A stretch of DNA of 64,000 bases from Anaeramoeba flamelloides (GCA_027625915.1 JANTQA010000023.1:9176001-9240000); one strand, 5' to 3'; numbered from the stretch's first letter, positions 10,511-23,678 are shown. Notes: generated by a model not told the origin, from the letters alone. Translations and numbers: made by a program.

Positions 10511-12198
10511 CCCTTGAATGGTAATCAACAGATAAAACAAAATTTCTATATGATTCCAAAATAAGTTTTGTAATGAATAAAATATTTAATCAAGTGTTTT
10601 AGGGCAATGTTGGAGTACAAATGGCCCCAAAAAAATTTTCTGTAAAAAAAGATGTTTTTTAATCATTAAAATTATGTAAATTTTGAAGTCTAGACAAACT
10701 TTTCAAAAATAACAAAATCACAAATTGATTTTTTCACAAAATTTGGATGTAAAAATAATAAAATCACAAGAATCAAGAAAATTTTTCAAATATTGAAAAA
10801 ATGTTTTTCAAGTTATTTTTTTATTGTAAGTAACTATACAATTATTAATTATAAATCTTTCTTTCTAAGATAATTGTTTCTAAATTTTATATCTTAGAGT
10901 CCTTTCATAACAATTCAAATTAAAAATTTTTATTTCAAAGGCAATTAGGATATTTGGGGTTCTAAGGGATCTATTAAAAATCTCGTTGAACTTTTTTTTC
11001 CCTGTTTCACTTTTTTTACCGAATGGCGATTTTCGTTTTTCAATTCTGGAGTAATCCATTCTTTTAGGATTCCAAAGTATACTAAGTGAACAAACAAATA
11101 AATAGAGAGCACAAATTACAATCTATTATGGGAAAAAACTCTAAAAGTGGAAAATGAAAATTAAAATGAAGTGTAAAATGTTTCCCATTTCTTCTGAAAA
11201 TACTGTTAATTGTAAAATATACAGATCAGAATTTTCATTCAGTTTTCCAAAAAAATATATCAAGAATTCAAATAAAAATCAAAGCTCCCATTTCTAAAAG
11301 ACAGAAAATAATTTAAGCTTGATTTTTTGAATTAAAAATGTGAAATGTTACAGGATTTAAAAATATAATTACGGAAAGCTGAATGAAAATTTTGTTGGGA
11401 CTATTTTTCAACTAATAGTACCAACAATGTTCAAGCGTCTCGGGTTTATGTAAGATCTGTTTGATTTGAGATCTTAAATTTTATTTTATATAATTATTAT
11501 CTTTATGAGATATAGATTTTTAGATTTTTTAAATGATCTTGAAAGTTTTAAATTAAAGTAACCCAAAATTTTCAAGAAATCAAAAAATGATTCAAATAAA
11601 ATTAATTCCAAAAGTTTGTTGTTGAATTGTGTGGTGCTAACAAAAAGTTGTTGAAGAGAGGAACATTAAAAAATATTTGAAAAACAAAAACAAAAAAAAA
11701 TCTTACTTCTGTTGTCATTACTAAACAAGAAGAATTTGTATCAATAGACACATCACCTGTTATTAAGCCAACGTCACCAAAAACGTCTTTAAGTTCTCGA
11801 TATTTTTGGTTGGATAAGGCCTTGATTGGGGACGTGTACACTACCCTAGATTTTGAATTTAAGGCTTGTGCAATGGCATACTCTGCAACAGCGGTTTTTC
11901 CTGAAGAGGTGTGTGCTGAAACAATAACAGACTCTCCACGTTCAAGGCAACTAATGGAAACACGCTGGAAATTATCTAACTCAAATTTATATTCTTTTAT
12001 TGGATTCTCTGGGAAGGGTGGGTTATTCAATGAAATTAATTCCTTTTCAATTTCCTCCTCATTTTTTTTTGTCTTTAAGGTTTGAAGCCATTTCTCAGGA
12101 ATAGCCACCTCATGAGTACATTTTGTCTTATTTTCTTGTGTTGTTTCAATTTCTTTTGAAGAGACATTTTTTTCTGTATTTTTTGTTGGATTTATCAT
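4154..12198 (-). CDS. MTR4: MTR4-like exosome RNA helicase, three exons with one giant intron
   Basis: Ski2-family DExH helicase that unwinds RNA for the nuclear exosome in rRNA processing and surveillance. Exons are 12198-11707, 6942-6852 and 6705-4154, joining in frame to 1044 residues, close to human MTR4 (1042). Visible motifs are AHTSSGKT (motif I, Lys101), [14 protein letters not shown] at 186-189 (on the tiny second exon), SAT at 217-219, and [10 protein letters not shown] near 461-470. The arch/KOW region follows ([14 protein letters not shown] from about 590) with a Gly/Asn/Glu/Lys insertion near 665-715. The DSHCT C-terminal domain runs from about 900 to the end. GWG-VINF in the KOW favours MTR4 over SKI2. 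Introns are 4764 bp (phase 0) and 146 bp (phase 1). Confidence 0.95.
6706..6851 (-). other. short intron 2 of MTR4 (146 bp)
   Basis: The donor is GTAAG and the acceptor is TTTCAAAG, in phase 1. It is very AT-rich. Splicing creates the junction [13 protein letters not shown], matching the family. Confidence 0.9.
6852..6942 (-). CDS. MTR4: MTR4 exon 2 (91 bp, DEIH box)
   Basis: This 91-bp exon encodes [20 protein letters not shown] then [10 protein letters not shown] plus one base of the next codon. The Walker B DEIH box lies entirely here. The exon joins exon 1 in phase 0 and exon 3 in phase 1. It is too small for ordinary ORF detection but unmistakable by motif. Confidence 0.93.
7653..7704. 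repeat. (AC)26 microsatellite
   Basis: An uninterrupted AC dinucleotide run inside the MTR4 giant intron. Confidence 0.97.
10479..10508. repeat. (AT)15 microsatellite
   Basis: An uninterrupted AT dinucleotide run inside the MTR4 giant intron. Confidence 0.95.
11201..11420. mobile_element. ~225-bp TIR element (family B), copy 1
   Basis: The two ends are inverted copies of a roughly 50-bp sequence whose core is ATTTTCATTCAG on the left and CTGAATGAAAAT on the right. The outermost bases read TACTGTTAATTG on the left and, on the complementary strand, TACTATTAGTTG. It lies in the MTR4 giant intron and is related to 56244-56472 and 56513-56740. It is non-coding. Confidence 0.65.
11707..12198 (-). 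CDS. MTR4: MTR4 exon 1
   Basis: This encodes residues 1-164: a short, divergent N-terminal tail, the Q-motif region (KFELDNFQ), Walker A AHTSSGKT, motif Ia, and TGDVSID, ending at MTTE. The donor is GAA|GTAAGA. The start is the first ATG of the frame. The short tail suggests that the flexible N-terminal extension of animal and yeast MTR4 is reduced here. Confidence 0.93.
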
Positions 12199-12769
12199 TC
12201 GTAATCGTTCAAAAAAATTATTTATTTGAGTTGATTAGAAAAAAAATGAAAATTAATTTCTTCAAAAGATTACAAAGAATCTTCGATCCTTTTCAAAGCC
12301 TTTAAAACACTTGTAGACAATTTGAATACCTTTATAGATCTTTCAAAGTATGAAAAATTTTGAAAAAGTGAGATTTTTTGAATTGAACTTTTTGAGTAAA
12401 ACTCTCTCTATTCTTGTGTTTGGATCAAGCCAAACAAACGGTCCTGTGTAAAATACAAATAGATTAAATTTAGATCCATTTACTTGCACTTTTAAAATCA
12501 AAATATTTAATATTTGATCTTGAAGTTATCGAAAATCTAAATTATAAATAAAAAGGAAAAAATATCTTTTTATTTTCATTTTTCAATTCTGCAACCTGAA
12601 TTTCATTTTGGATTGTTAGTTTACTGAGTATATACGAAGACCCCCAAATAAACAACGGACATACTTATCAATAGAGATCACAAATTAGAATCTATTTTCT
12701 TCGAATACTTTATTTGTATAAGAAAAATACAGGAAAATTTAAGAAACTTTTTTCCAACAAACAATTCAA

Positions 12770-13290
12770 ATAAACTAAATTTCATAATAAATGGCCCACC
12801 TTGCATTTGAATAATGTATTGCTTTTGTATCGTTTTGAAGTTTTTCCTCTCACAATGAAAAGTTTGCAAATAAATCATTTTTTCTCTTTTTTATTTTTTC
12901 AAAAGTGTTTTGTTAAAATGGAAAATGAAAATGAAAAATTTGAAAGAAGTAACAGATGAATTAATGAAAAATTTGTTTTCAAATATGAAAAAGAGATTGG
13001 ATTTAGTTATTCAAATGGAAGGAGAATCAATAAATGGGTTTTTTTACTTTTTTAAATTGTCTATTTTACATGTAATGCTTCTTTTAAAATAAATGGCCAA
13101 ATTTTTTTTAACAGTTTTTTTTATTTTTCTTTGTTTAATTTTTAGACAAAAAATAAATATCTCTTGGGTATAGTATTGAATATTAAAATCTAAATTTTTA
13201 TATTATAATAGATAACTTCAATTATTAAAAATATTTTTATTTAAAATTTGATTTTTAATGTGCCAATTATTATGAAAGATAGTTTATAAT
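12770..13290. mobile_element. GGGCCCA-ended TIR element (family F) with internal insert
   Basis: The left end (ACTAAATTTCATAATAAATG then GCCCA) and the body from about 13093 match, in order, the compact ~215-bp element at 41252-41468. This copy has an extra ~290 bp at about 12802-13090, with AAATGGCC(C)A at both edges. The insert contains a coding-like frame. No transposase is seen. Confidence 0.55.
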
Positions 13291-14066
13291 AATTATAAAA
13301 TTCATGAATGACAAATGATTTAAAATTTTTTTAAAATCTTTTCAACAATATTTTTACAAATCTATTTATAGAATTATGTGTACAAGTATTTTTATTAAAA
13401 AATTATAAACAAAAAAAAAAAAATACAGTTTCTCGGATTAAAGTAAAAGGATTTAATTATTGAAATCAAAAATAACTTGTAAAAGTCCAACTTAAGGTAA
13501 TAATAAAAAAAAAAACAAGTGAAAAAATCTAATATAAGATTCAATATCTAAATATATATTTATATATATTTTTTTATTAAAAAATTTCAAAAATTAATGA
13601 TTATTAGGTCTCATAAAATCATCTAAATCATTCATATTTCTTGATAATTAAATAAAATCTATTTTTGTAATTAATGGGATATGCTCTATAATTTATTTAT
13701 GAAAAATTCTGAGAATAATTATTTTTTCATACATTATTAATAATAAATCACATAGTATATTATATTATATTACTGAAGGTTTATCATATTAGACTTGTCA
13801 CCAAAAAATTTCCAATTGTTAACCAAACAATAAATTTTCCCAAAACAAGAAAGAAAAAAAAAAGTACAAACTACGTAAACAATAACAAATTAGATTTAAA
13901 AAACATTAAACAATAAATTAAATTTGTAATTTCAAAAAGTATACTACAGATCTCATGATTTCTCGTCAAAATTAGATAAAATTATTTTGAAAATACAAAA
14001 AATTGAAAGAAAAAAAATATATATTAATTAATTAATTTTATATTTTATTATTAAAAAAATGGCACT

Positions 14067-14202
14067 TGGAAAAAAAAGAATTAGAATTAGAGAAAAAAAA
14101 AAAAAACGAAAGAAAAAGAAAAAAAGAGAAAAAAAATAGCAAAAGAAAAAAAAAAAGAAAAAAGAAAAAAAAAAAAAATGAAAGAAAAGGAAAAAGAAAA
14201 AT
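14067..14202 (+). repeat. polypurine tract 3' of TOR
   Basis: A stretch of about 135 bases that is almost entirely A and G on the plus strand, starting about 50 bases beyond the TOR stop. On the TOR transcript it would be a pyrimidine-rich 3' UTR or flank. Open frames on both strands here are artefacts of the simple sequence. Confidence 0.8.
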
Positions 14203-14254
14203 TACAATTAAGATTTTTCTTCTTAAATTAAATATTAGTTTACACATAAAATGA

Positions 14255-16039
14255 TTACCAATAGGGGCACCAACCTAAGTAGCATTGTGACAAATTACCG
14301 TTTGAAGCTGCCTGTTGTATTAATCTTTCAACTTGCTGAGATTCATTTAAAATTTTTCTATTGTCAAAATCCCTGCCTGTTAATTTGTGATTAATTCGTT
14401 TGATTACCTTAATAGCCTTTTTATTGATATCTTCGATCTCTAAATTATTACCGAAATCGATTGAACCAATTGAACTGTGCATTAGAGAATTCTCGTTCTG
14501 ATGAGATTTGTCGCCATACATTTGGAAACTATTTAGAGAAAAGCCGGAAACATTCTCTGATTTTTTTTTCTTTCTTCTTTTGTCTGTAGGATTTGTTTGT
14601 ATAAAATTGTAATCGTCATCTTGCAGCCTCCAATTGATTAACGGGTCGTATACGAATGCCTCTAGCATTGCCATGACTGAGTCTTTATTATCTCTCAATA
14701 GATTCATGACGTTTTTGCATGTGTATGTGAATATTCCGTGTGTTCCACTGACCCCCATTGCATTGAGTAACATTCTTGTCAACCGAAAGGGGATCTTTTC
14801 TGGGAATTGCTTCCGGTGTATTGCCACTTCAAAGCAGTCACCAAAGTCGATGTGATTAATTTTACCCGTTGACCTGTTCATCATCAGGTTGCTGGGGTGT
14901 CTATCGCCTAGCCCTAAAATGTAGCCAACCATTGACATCACTGCGAGTGATCGCGTGAAATTGGTACGCCGATCTAGCCACGATTCTGAATTGTAGGAAT
15001 TTAGCCATAGATTTTTTTCCAGATCGTTACCCTGTGAAACGGTTTTTTTTAAGACCTTATTGAAAATCAGCAGTTTCTTCTCTGGCTGTAGATTTTCATA
15101 TTCAGGTGCCATTTTGCTTAAAATTTGATATTCAATATTCAATTTAATATTTTTGGATTTCCTATAATTGATAATTAAATCATGTAAGGTTTCTGAATTG
15201 GGAACCCAACCTAGTAGACCCGTATTTGGAGACAGGGGAACAACTTCATATCGCTGGATTGTCAAATTTCTTTTGGCCGTTTCTGCATTATTGATTAGCA
15301 AAGTATTGACCAACCCTAACAATTGCATCACTCTTTCGTCTTGTCTTAGGTCTTCATGCCCCTTTAATAAAAATTGATAAGTTAAGCCATTGCTACCAAA
15401 TATTTTAAACTTTCGCGGCTTTTGTTTCGAAATAATTATTTTGAATAATTTAAAAATTTTTTCGATCTTTATTATCTTTTTATCAGGTATATATGTGCCA
15501 GGCACAGCCAATTCTAGATTCTTTGCTTTAAATAATTTTGGGCTGATATCTTCTAAATCCAAGGAATTCGTGTTCTTTAATTCTCTTCTCATTTTATATA
15601 CAATTTGGGAATAAATTTCAAGAGTCTTTTCAAAATAGGCCTTGTTTTTTGTTTGTAAATATTTATTGCAAAAATCCCACGCCTTTTGTAATATTCTAAA
15701 ATAACTCTGATAAAATTGCCTTTCATTTTGCGTTTTTGGTGGGACCTGCAATTTTTTATAGAATGGCTTTAACTTTCGTATCACTAAAAGTGGATCTTTG
15801 TTTTTATAATATGTTCTCAAGGAATCATCTAATTTTTCATGCCATTTTTCCTTTAATAATATTGCTATTGTAATCAATTCTTTTGAGACAAATTTCGCTT
15901 CGTTAACTAAATTTGAATAATAAATTTTCATTTTTTCTAAGATTTTTTCTGCTAAGCTTTCTTGTTGAACATTATTATATCTTGAAAGATCATTGACAGT
16001 TTTTAAATCATTCTTAATATTATCGATTATCTCATTGTA

Positions 16040-16070
<31 letters not shown>

Positions 16071-17851
16071 TCATCGTCGTCGTCGTCGTCGTCGTCGTCT
16101 TTATCATCGTCATCATCATTATTACCACCAACGCCACCATTATTGTAGTTGTAGTTGTCATCATCACCATCACCATTTTCTTTTTCTTTGTCATCGTCAT
16201 CATCACCATAAAACTCCCTATTATTATTATTATTATTATTTTTATTATTCAAAAACAACGTTTTATTAAATTGGGATTTGTACGCAACCATTAGAGGATA
16301 TATTAATGCCTGTGGGTAATTTTCCCCAATTTGGTCTAATAAATTATGCAATAGCTTTCTAATAGGAACAATGTTCGTATTAATTCTAGCAATAAGCTGT
16401 GGTATTACTTTTAACCAAGTTTTTATTGGAATGAATTTTAATTCGTTTTTAAAGGAATCGATGACTTCCATCCGATTACCGTAATTAAACCAGATTGTTA
16501 ATAATTTTAAAGTGTCCTGTATGGATTTACCTGAAGATATGGGGCTCAATGAAATTGATTTAAAAAATCCTTTTATTGAGGAGGATAGATAATATTTTTG
16601 CTTTTGGGAAATATTATTAAACTCCTTTTCAATTTTTTTAACGATTAATAAATTCATGATTGCCCAATTATGCCATGCCTTATACCAATTATTATCAAAA
16701 TATGTAGCTTTATAATAGGAATTTAAAATTTCTTGTAAAATTTGAAAGTTTGGTTTAATATTTAAAGACAATTGATATTCACCCAATTTTAAATAAAATT
16801 TTGCTTGTAATCGATTATTATTCCATAAATATTTATTATTATTTTCATTATTATTTTTATTAGTAGTAGTATTTGTATTATTATTACCAGAGGCGTTATT
16901 GCCATTATTGCTATTGCTACTACCACCGCTGATATTATTATTGTTGTTATTATTGTTGCCGTTATTACCATTATTGCCGTTATTACCACCACCACCACCA
17001 TTATTATTATTTATTTGGTTAGGATTAACATTATTATTATTAATAATTATTGGCGTCATTTTTTGAATAATTAATTTAATTCCAATTATTGCCTTTTCCT
17101 TTTCATTGATTTTCCATAGGTGCTTTAAATAAGAATAAATTACTTTAGGATTTGAATATAAAAAATTATAATCCAAATTAAATAATTTCCTATTATTGAT
17201 CATTTCTTGATTATTATTAATACTGTTAACACTGCCACTGTTAGTGCTATTATTGTTAAGATTAATGTTATTGGTATTTTTTAATAAACTAATAATACAA
17301 TTTTCAGATAATTTCGTATTCCCCGATCTGCCAACTATTTGGCTATATTTTAACCAAATATCGATATTATCTTTTGGGGGGAATACTATTGAATGGATAG
17401 ATAGTAAATTTTGCCATACATTGATATTTTCTTGGCAACCTAATAATCTTTTCTTCCATATTTTTTTGATCAATTGCTTTCGAATGATATTATTAGTTTT
17501 TTTATATTCAATAATTTCTTCTAATTCGATCAATTGTTGATATTTAATAAAATCATTATAAGCTCTATTATATGATTCCTTAATTAAATTTAATGTCTGT
17601 TTACTTAATAATTTTCTAGTTTTATTGATATATTTTTTTGATTCTTCAAATTTATTTTGTGAAATTTTTAAAACTGCCTTTAAAAAATTATATTCTATAT
17701 CATTTTCATTATTTATTTTTTTATCTCCATTATTCTTAGGGATCTTGACATTAACTTTGTCTTGATTTTTATTAAAATTAATATCATCAGAACTATTGTT
17801 ACCATCCTCATCAGAATCATCGTCGTCATCATTATAATCACTAGAATTACT

Positions 17852-17886
<35 letters not shown>

Positions 17887-18936
17887 TTTTTTTTCTAGTT
17901 TTTTTTTTTTTTAATACCAACAAATATTTTTCCATTGATTTCCAATTTTTGATACTCATTGCTGATTGCGCAGCCAATCTGGCCATTTTTTTTCTTTCAC
18001 CTTTATTGCCATTTTTCCAAATAGTTTGGCATAAATTATTGCACTTGTTTATCTCTCCTAATTTTAATAAGCATTTTAATTTGCCCAATTGGAAATTAAA
18101 AGAATCATTATATTTTTTTTTATTTGATTGCTCCTTTTTCTCATAAATATTCAATGCCTCTTCCCATCTATTAAATTCTTCAAACCAAGATTCCTTTAAT
18201 TGGATATCATAATTTTTTTCAGCAAAGTTAATTAACCCTATTGCAGATTTTGGTATTTGAATTTGATTATTTATTGTGATTAAAGATTTTAATATCTTTT
18301 TCGAGGGATTTTTTTTAAATTCAATTTCTAAATAATATAAAGCCTGTGCATAACTATTATTTAATTTTGCGATAGTAGCTAATTTTTTACTTGAAATTGG
18401 CAAAGGCTTATCAACATGTTCCATGAATTCGCATATATTCAATATTTTTTTGATAATGTTATTTGGTATTAATTGATAGCTGTTTAAAGCCAATTCCACA
18501 TTTAAGATTAGTTTATTTTTATATTTATCGTTTAATTCACACCAAATACTTAAAAAAACTACGTTAAATAATTGTTCAGCAAAATATTTATACAAGTGCG
18601 CCAGGGCATTACAACTTCTTAAGACTGGGCTGGGTGATTCTTGAAAGCACATTAAGCAAAATCGTTGAAACCAAATCATCCATTTTTCTTTAGTATTTAA
18701 TTTTTTAATATTAATTGTCCAACTATTTTCTAAAGATTCGACAGAAATATTCAATTTTTTTATATTTTTGGTTGAAGATTTATTATTATGTTCATTATGT
18801 TCATTATCCTCATTATTATTATAATCTTTATTTTCATTGGTATTGATGTTGCTGTTATTATAACTGTTAACACTATTGGTACTACTTGTGTTACTGTAAC
18901 TGTTACTATTACTATGATTATTACTGTTATTATTAC

Positions 18937-18971
<35 letters not shown>

Positions 18972-21958
18972 TTTTCTTCTTCGATTTGATTAAAATTAAA
19001 TTCATAATCAAACAAATTTTCTGAATTTAATAAATAATTTTTTAAAAAATCTTCATAAATTTGGTTATTATAAATTTCATTTTCGATCAAAGTATTATTA
19101 ATTATTGGTAAAAATAATTTTAAATTGGAATTATTTTGTATTAAAAAATAACAAATTAATTTAATAATTTGATCTCTTAATCGAGAATTTTTATTTTTTA
19201 ATTCAATTAATAAAGAATTAATCAATAAATTATTATATTCAAATAAATCTAATTTTTGAATAAATTTTATTAGAGTATTTATTATTTCAATTTTGATATC
19301 TGTATCATTATTGATTTTTAAAATTTTTAATAACAGGGGAATTATTAAATGTAAATAGTTTTCAAACCAAATATCAATTAATTGGAAGCATTTCAAAATT
19401 TTTAAACTAATATCCTTTTTAACTAAATGGTCTTTTTTCAAAATTTCGATCATTTTAAAAATTAATAAACTAAATTTATATTGTAAATTATTTTTAAAAA
19501 CATTTAATAAATTTTCAATCAAGGTAATTATTTGTAAATATAAAAATGGATTCCAAAATTTATTCATTGAATGTAATATTTCATTTAAATATGGTTTAAT
19601 ATTGTATTTGACAATTTTAATTAAATCAATGAAATGAATGAAAATTGATTGCTTTAGTTTCAAATCACAGGTTTGTAATATCTGTATTAACGTTTTGACA
19701 ATGATGGGTAAATATTTAATACACTGGATACCAATAATTGATACAATACTCATTAGCGCATCAATACTGGGTGTCAAAAAGGGTATTTTTTTTGACTCAA
19801 TCAATATCTTGGATAAAACGTATATTGCGATTTTTGGATAATACTCCTTTTCTAAATTATCTCCTATCTGTGGTAGGATCCTTGAAATGTCTTCAATATT
19901 CATTATAGAAATATTTTTGTTATTTATTTTATGAAGATTCGGATTGTGAATATTTGAATTGATCAATTTCCTTTGTTTCCTATTCCTGTTACGGTTCCCG
20001 TTACCATTCCTATTCCGATTCCGATTACTATGGTTATGTTTCTTCCGTTTTAAATATTTACCGCCCTTTTCAATAAGGTTATTATAATTGACATTAATTG
20101 AATTATGATTATTATTGAGCAAAATGATATTATATTTATTAATTTTTTTTTTATTTGGAAAATTGGAATTTAATTTTTGGATATAGTTTATATTTAATTT
20201 ATGCTTATAGGGATCTAATGCGCCAATAATACCTATTACTATCAAAATTTCCTTTCTAATCAGCCAATTAGTTTTTTCATTTTTAAATATATTTAATAAG
20301 ATTAATAGCAAATTAGGAATTCTATAATAAGGTTTAATGACATATCCTGTTGATTTTATAACTTGCCCGAGTGTATGAATTGCAATTTGCTTTTTCATTG
20401 GGAATGTTGTTTCAATGAAGGTATCAATAATTAATTTTAATATGATTTTCACATATATCCTCATTTTCTCGCCACCAATTTCAAACAATTCCCCAATTGA
20501 ACTTAAAATTGAATTTCGAATGATCACTTGCTCAAGTGAGTTATCCTTTTGATTTTTGATTAACTTTGGAATCAATTTTTCAATAAACGTTTCGCAATAG
20601 GGCTTGATTAACGTCCGGGATGATTTTATTAAATGAGTAAACAACTTTAAACTCTTCAAATAATTTTGTGAATCAGTTGGCTTTTCGATAATGTACAATA
20701 ATTTGATTAATAATTTTCTTAACGATGGTAAAGATTTTGAAGGATTGATCACACTCAATCTACGAATGATGTTAATGGCATGATATTGGTTTTCATATTC
20801 CCCATCGGTTAAGGCCATATTTAAAATTGATAAAGTTTCATTTTGGGATAAAAAATAATCAAAATTCGGAGACAAATTCTTTAAAATCTGCAACCTCAAA
20901 TTGGGTGCTGGATCGGTAATTGCCACATTTAATAACTTTTCTAAAATATCGGTAATAATAATTGAATGGAATGATCTTTTATTTAAATAATTTTTAATAT
21001 CAAAGTTAAAATTGTTAACGGGATATTTTAAATCATAATTCAATTCCAAACTTTCTTTACAAATTTCATTTTCCAAAATCTTTATGCAAGTTAATGCACT
21101 TTCCAATTTTATTTGGTGATATTCATTTTCTAAATAGTCTAATAAATATTCCCTAACAATTTCTAATAAATTAAACCCTTCAAAGTTAAATGTTCTAAAG
21201 GTGATTAGCGCCATGTTTAACTTATTTAAATACACATCTAGATTATTATTAGAATTGAATTTTTTTTTATTCTTCTTTTCAAAATTAATGACAAATCCAT
21301 TTTCCTCCAGTGCAGAAATCAAGTCGGGCTGTTGAATTGGCTTTTCCGTTAAGGTCTTGATTAATAATAAAAATAATCTGTTTTGGATCTCAAATAATAA
21401 TGTTGGTATCACCTCGCAGATTAATGTATACAATTCAATTAATTCATCACATAATTCAATTTCATAGATTAAATCAAAAAATTCATATTCAAATAAATAA
21501 TTTATAACCTTATTTTTAAAGATATTAATCAACTCCCCTAGACATTTTAATGATGTTAAGCAATACGTTTTTTTACTTTTATTTAAACTTTCCTTAATTA
21601 TTGGGAAAATGATTTTAAAATCCTTTTCAATGCTTTTGCCTACACTTTTTATAAATTCTGCTAAATTTTCATAAATTAATTCACGATGCTTTGCATCTTT
21701 TTTTAAAATTGTTTTAAACAACGACAATGCCTTTTTTTGATAATCTTCAGAAAAATTCTCTGTTGAATAATTCGCAATAATTGGAATGCTAATTATAATT
21801 AAATACCCAACTTGGATATTTTTTGCATATTTGTTAAATAAAATTAATTTGCAGCTTTCATCATATTTCTCTTTTAAAAAATCTCCTGAATTTCTAAATA
21901 ATTCAGTTAAAATTCTAATGCATCCAATAGTCACATTTATTGAGTTTTTTTGGATTCT
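14255..21958 (-). CDS. TOR: TOR exon 2 (HEAT, FAT, FRB, kinase, FATC)
   Basis: This encodes residues 231-2797. The frame stays open upstream of 21958, but the residues there (THTHIKKKKK) are intron sequence by comparison with mTOR. I placed the acceptor at AAAAG|AGAATCC so that exon 1 LYESCIK joins RIQKNSINVTIGCIRILTEL, the equivalent of mTOR IHGALLILNEL. Low-complexity Asn runs lie near 16920-17010 and 18890-18970, and Asp runs near 16040-16125 and 17850-17885. All fall in expected loop regions of the HEAT and FAT parts or the FAT-FRB boundary. Confidence 0.95.
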
Positions 21959-23643
21959 CTTTTTTTTTTTTTTTTTAATGTGTGTGTGTGTTGGTTTAGA
22001 TAAATATAAATAATATGAAAATTTAGAATAAAAATTTTCAAACAAATGAGAATATTTTCCCGAAATTTAAATTTTCAATTAATCAAAACATATTCTTTTT
22101 TTTTTTTTTTTAATATAAAATAAAATTCACAGATACTTAATTAATCATTTCTAAATGTGTAAGTAAATTCGTATTTCAATAATGAGAGAAGTTGAAAAAA
22201 AATTATTAATAAATGAAATCAAATTAATTTTTTTGTTTTTTTTTTACTTTCAAATAAAACCCAAAGAAAAAAAAACATATCCTTGTCTTTAAAATAAATG
22301 CATTATTAGTAATCAAGGATATGAAAATTTTAAGTTAAAACTATTATATGCTGAAGAAAAAATATGGATGTAGTAATTTCTTCTTTTTGATTTTATAATT
22401 ATTATTATTTTACATCAACAAATCAAAGCAAATGGTATCGATAACATAAAATACAATAAAATGGATTTTGTTACTTTTTATTTCTTCTTTGATTTCTTAT
22501 TTATTGAGTCAATTATAATTGAGAAGTTATTTTGTAATTTTCAATGGTAAGGATTTATTCTTTTCTTTATGAAAAAAAAATCCCTTTTCATCTTTATTTT
22601 AATGAGTGGGAATTTAAAAAATGGTTTAATTATTCGAAAATAATATTATTTTCAAATCAAAAACAAAAATTAATTATTTTGCAAGTTTCAATAAGGAGAG
22701 TTAAATTAAATAAATTGTATTAATTTTTAATCGATTTGTGAAGATTATGTACTTTTTCAAATAATAGTGAAAAAAAAAACAATTTTGTTATTTATTTATT
22801 GGGGGGTGGTAGTAAATATATCATTTTTACAATAAAAGTTTTTTTGTTTATAAGCTTAATTTCAAAAATAGTGGCAGATTTTTCATCAGAAAAAAATTAG
22901 TTTAATTGTGTTTTTTTTTTTGAATAATAAGGTATTTTACTAAATTTTTTAGAGACAATATTCAATATAGATTAATAAATAAAAATGTTGTGTAATCATT
23001 TTATTTTTTGAAAGACAAATGAAAAAAGAAAAAAATAATAATAATATAGTATTCCACTAATTTTGAAATTTGGTTTAAATTTAACAATAAGAAGATAAAA
23101 AAAAAATAAAGATCAAATAAAAGTTAATATAAAGAAAAAAAATTAATTTTTGAAAGTAATGTTTTTTGTTTAGTTTTAATTAGTTAATGGTTTGTTTTCT
23201 ATGTCCATATCCTCAAAACTATTTTCTTGATTCACTAATTTTTTTTTTTTTTCTATAAATTTATAATAACTTGGTTATAGATTTTTAAACAAACCAAAAA
23301 GGAACTAAAAATTTAGTAGTGGAACAAATTTTCACGTAATTATTGCACTAGTAATGCAAATTTATCTAATGAATATTTCATCTGGATTTTCTCAAATAGA
23401 TCAATTTATTTTTAATGAATAACTCTATCAAATTTTTTTTGTTAATTTATTTTCAAAAAGTGTTATAAATCATCCATAAAAAATATCTATAAAATATACA
23501 TATCCCCGTGGTTATAAAAAAAAAATTGGTCAAGCTTTTGTAAATAAATGTAATAAAGAAACTTGTTTGATTGTTTTTTTTTAAAATTGATAATTCAAAA
23601 TGATCCAAATACTTTTTATATCATTGGGGAAATGTATTTACAC

Positions 23644-23678
<35 letters not shown>

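Larger units (their letters stand above)
6943..11706 (-). other. giant intron 1 of MTR4 (4764 bp, phase 0)
   Basis: The donor is GTAAGA and the acceptor is ATTCTAG. The flanking codons MTTE and ILRNMLYRG are contiguous in the MTR4 family, so nothing coding is missing. Contents are AT-rich: an AC microsatellite at 7653-7704, an AT run at 10479-10508, a diverged repeat near 7900-8060 shared with 45650-45810, and a 220-bp TIR element at 11201-11420. I found no gene on either strand. Confidence 0.9.
12199..14254. other. region between the MTR4 5' end and the TOR 3' end
   Basis: This holds the MTR4 upstream region and the TOR 3' flank. It contains a GGGCCCA-family TIR element spanning about 12770-13290 with a coding-like insert, and a long purine tract at about 14067-14202. 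Otherwise it is AT-rich with no supported gene. Confidence 0.65.

Noticed and set aside
12420-12446. Shared ACAGGAC-GTTTG-like motif upstream of MTR4 and near 58687-58703 upstream of MAF1
   Set aside because: Only two occurrences, in opposite orientation relative to the genes and at different distances. This is not enough for a regulatory call.
14038-14254. Lys/Glu-rich and Phe/Leu-rich ORFs on opposite strands
   Set aside because: Both are translations of the same polypurine tract next to the TOR stop. Simple sequence explains them.
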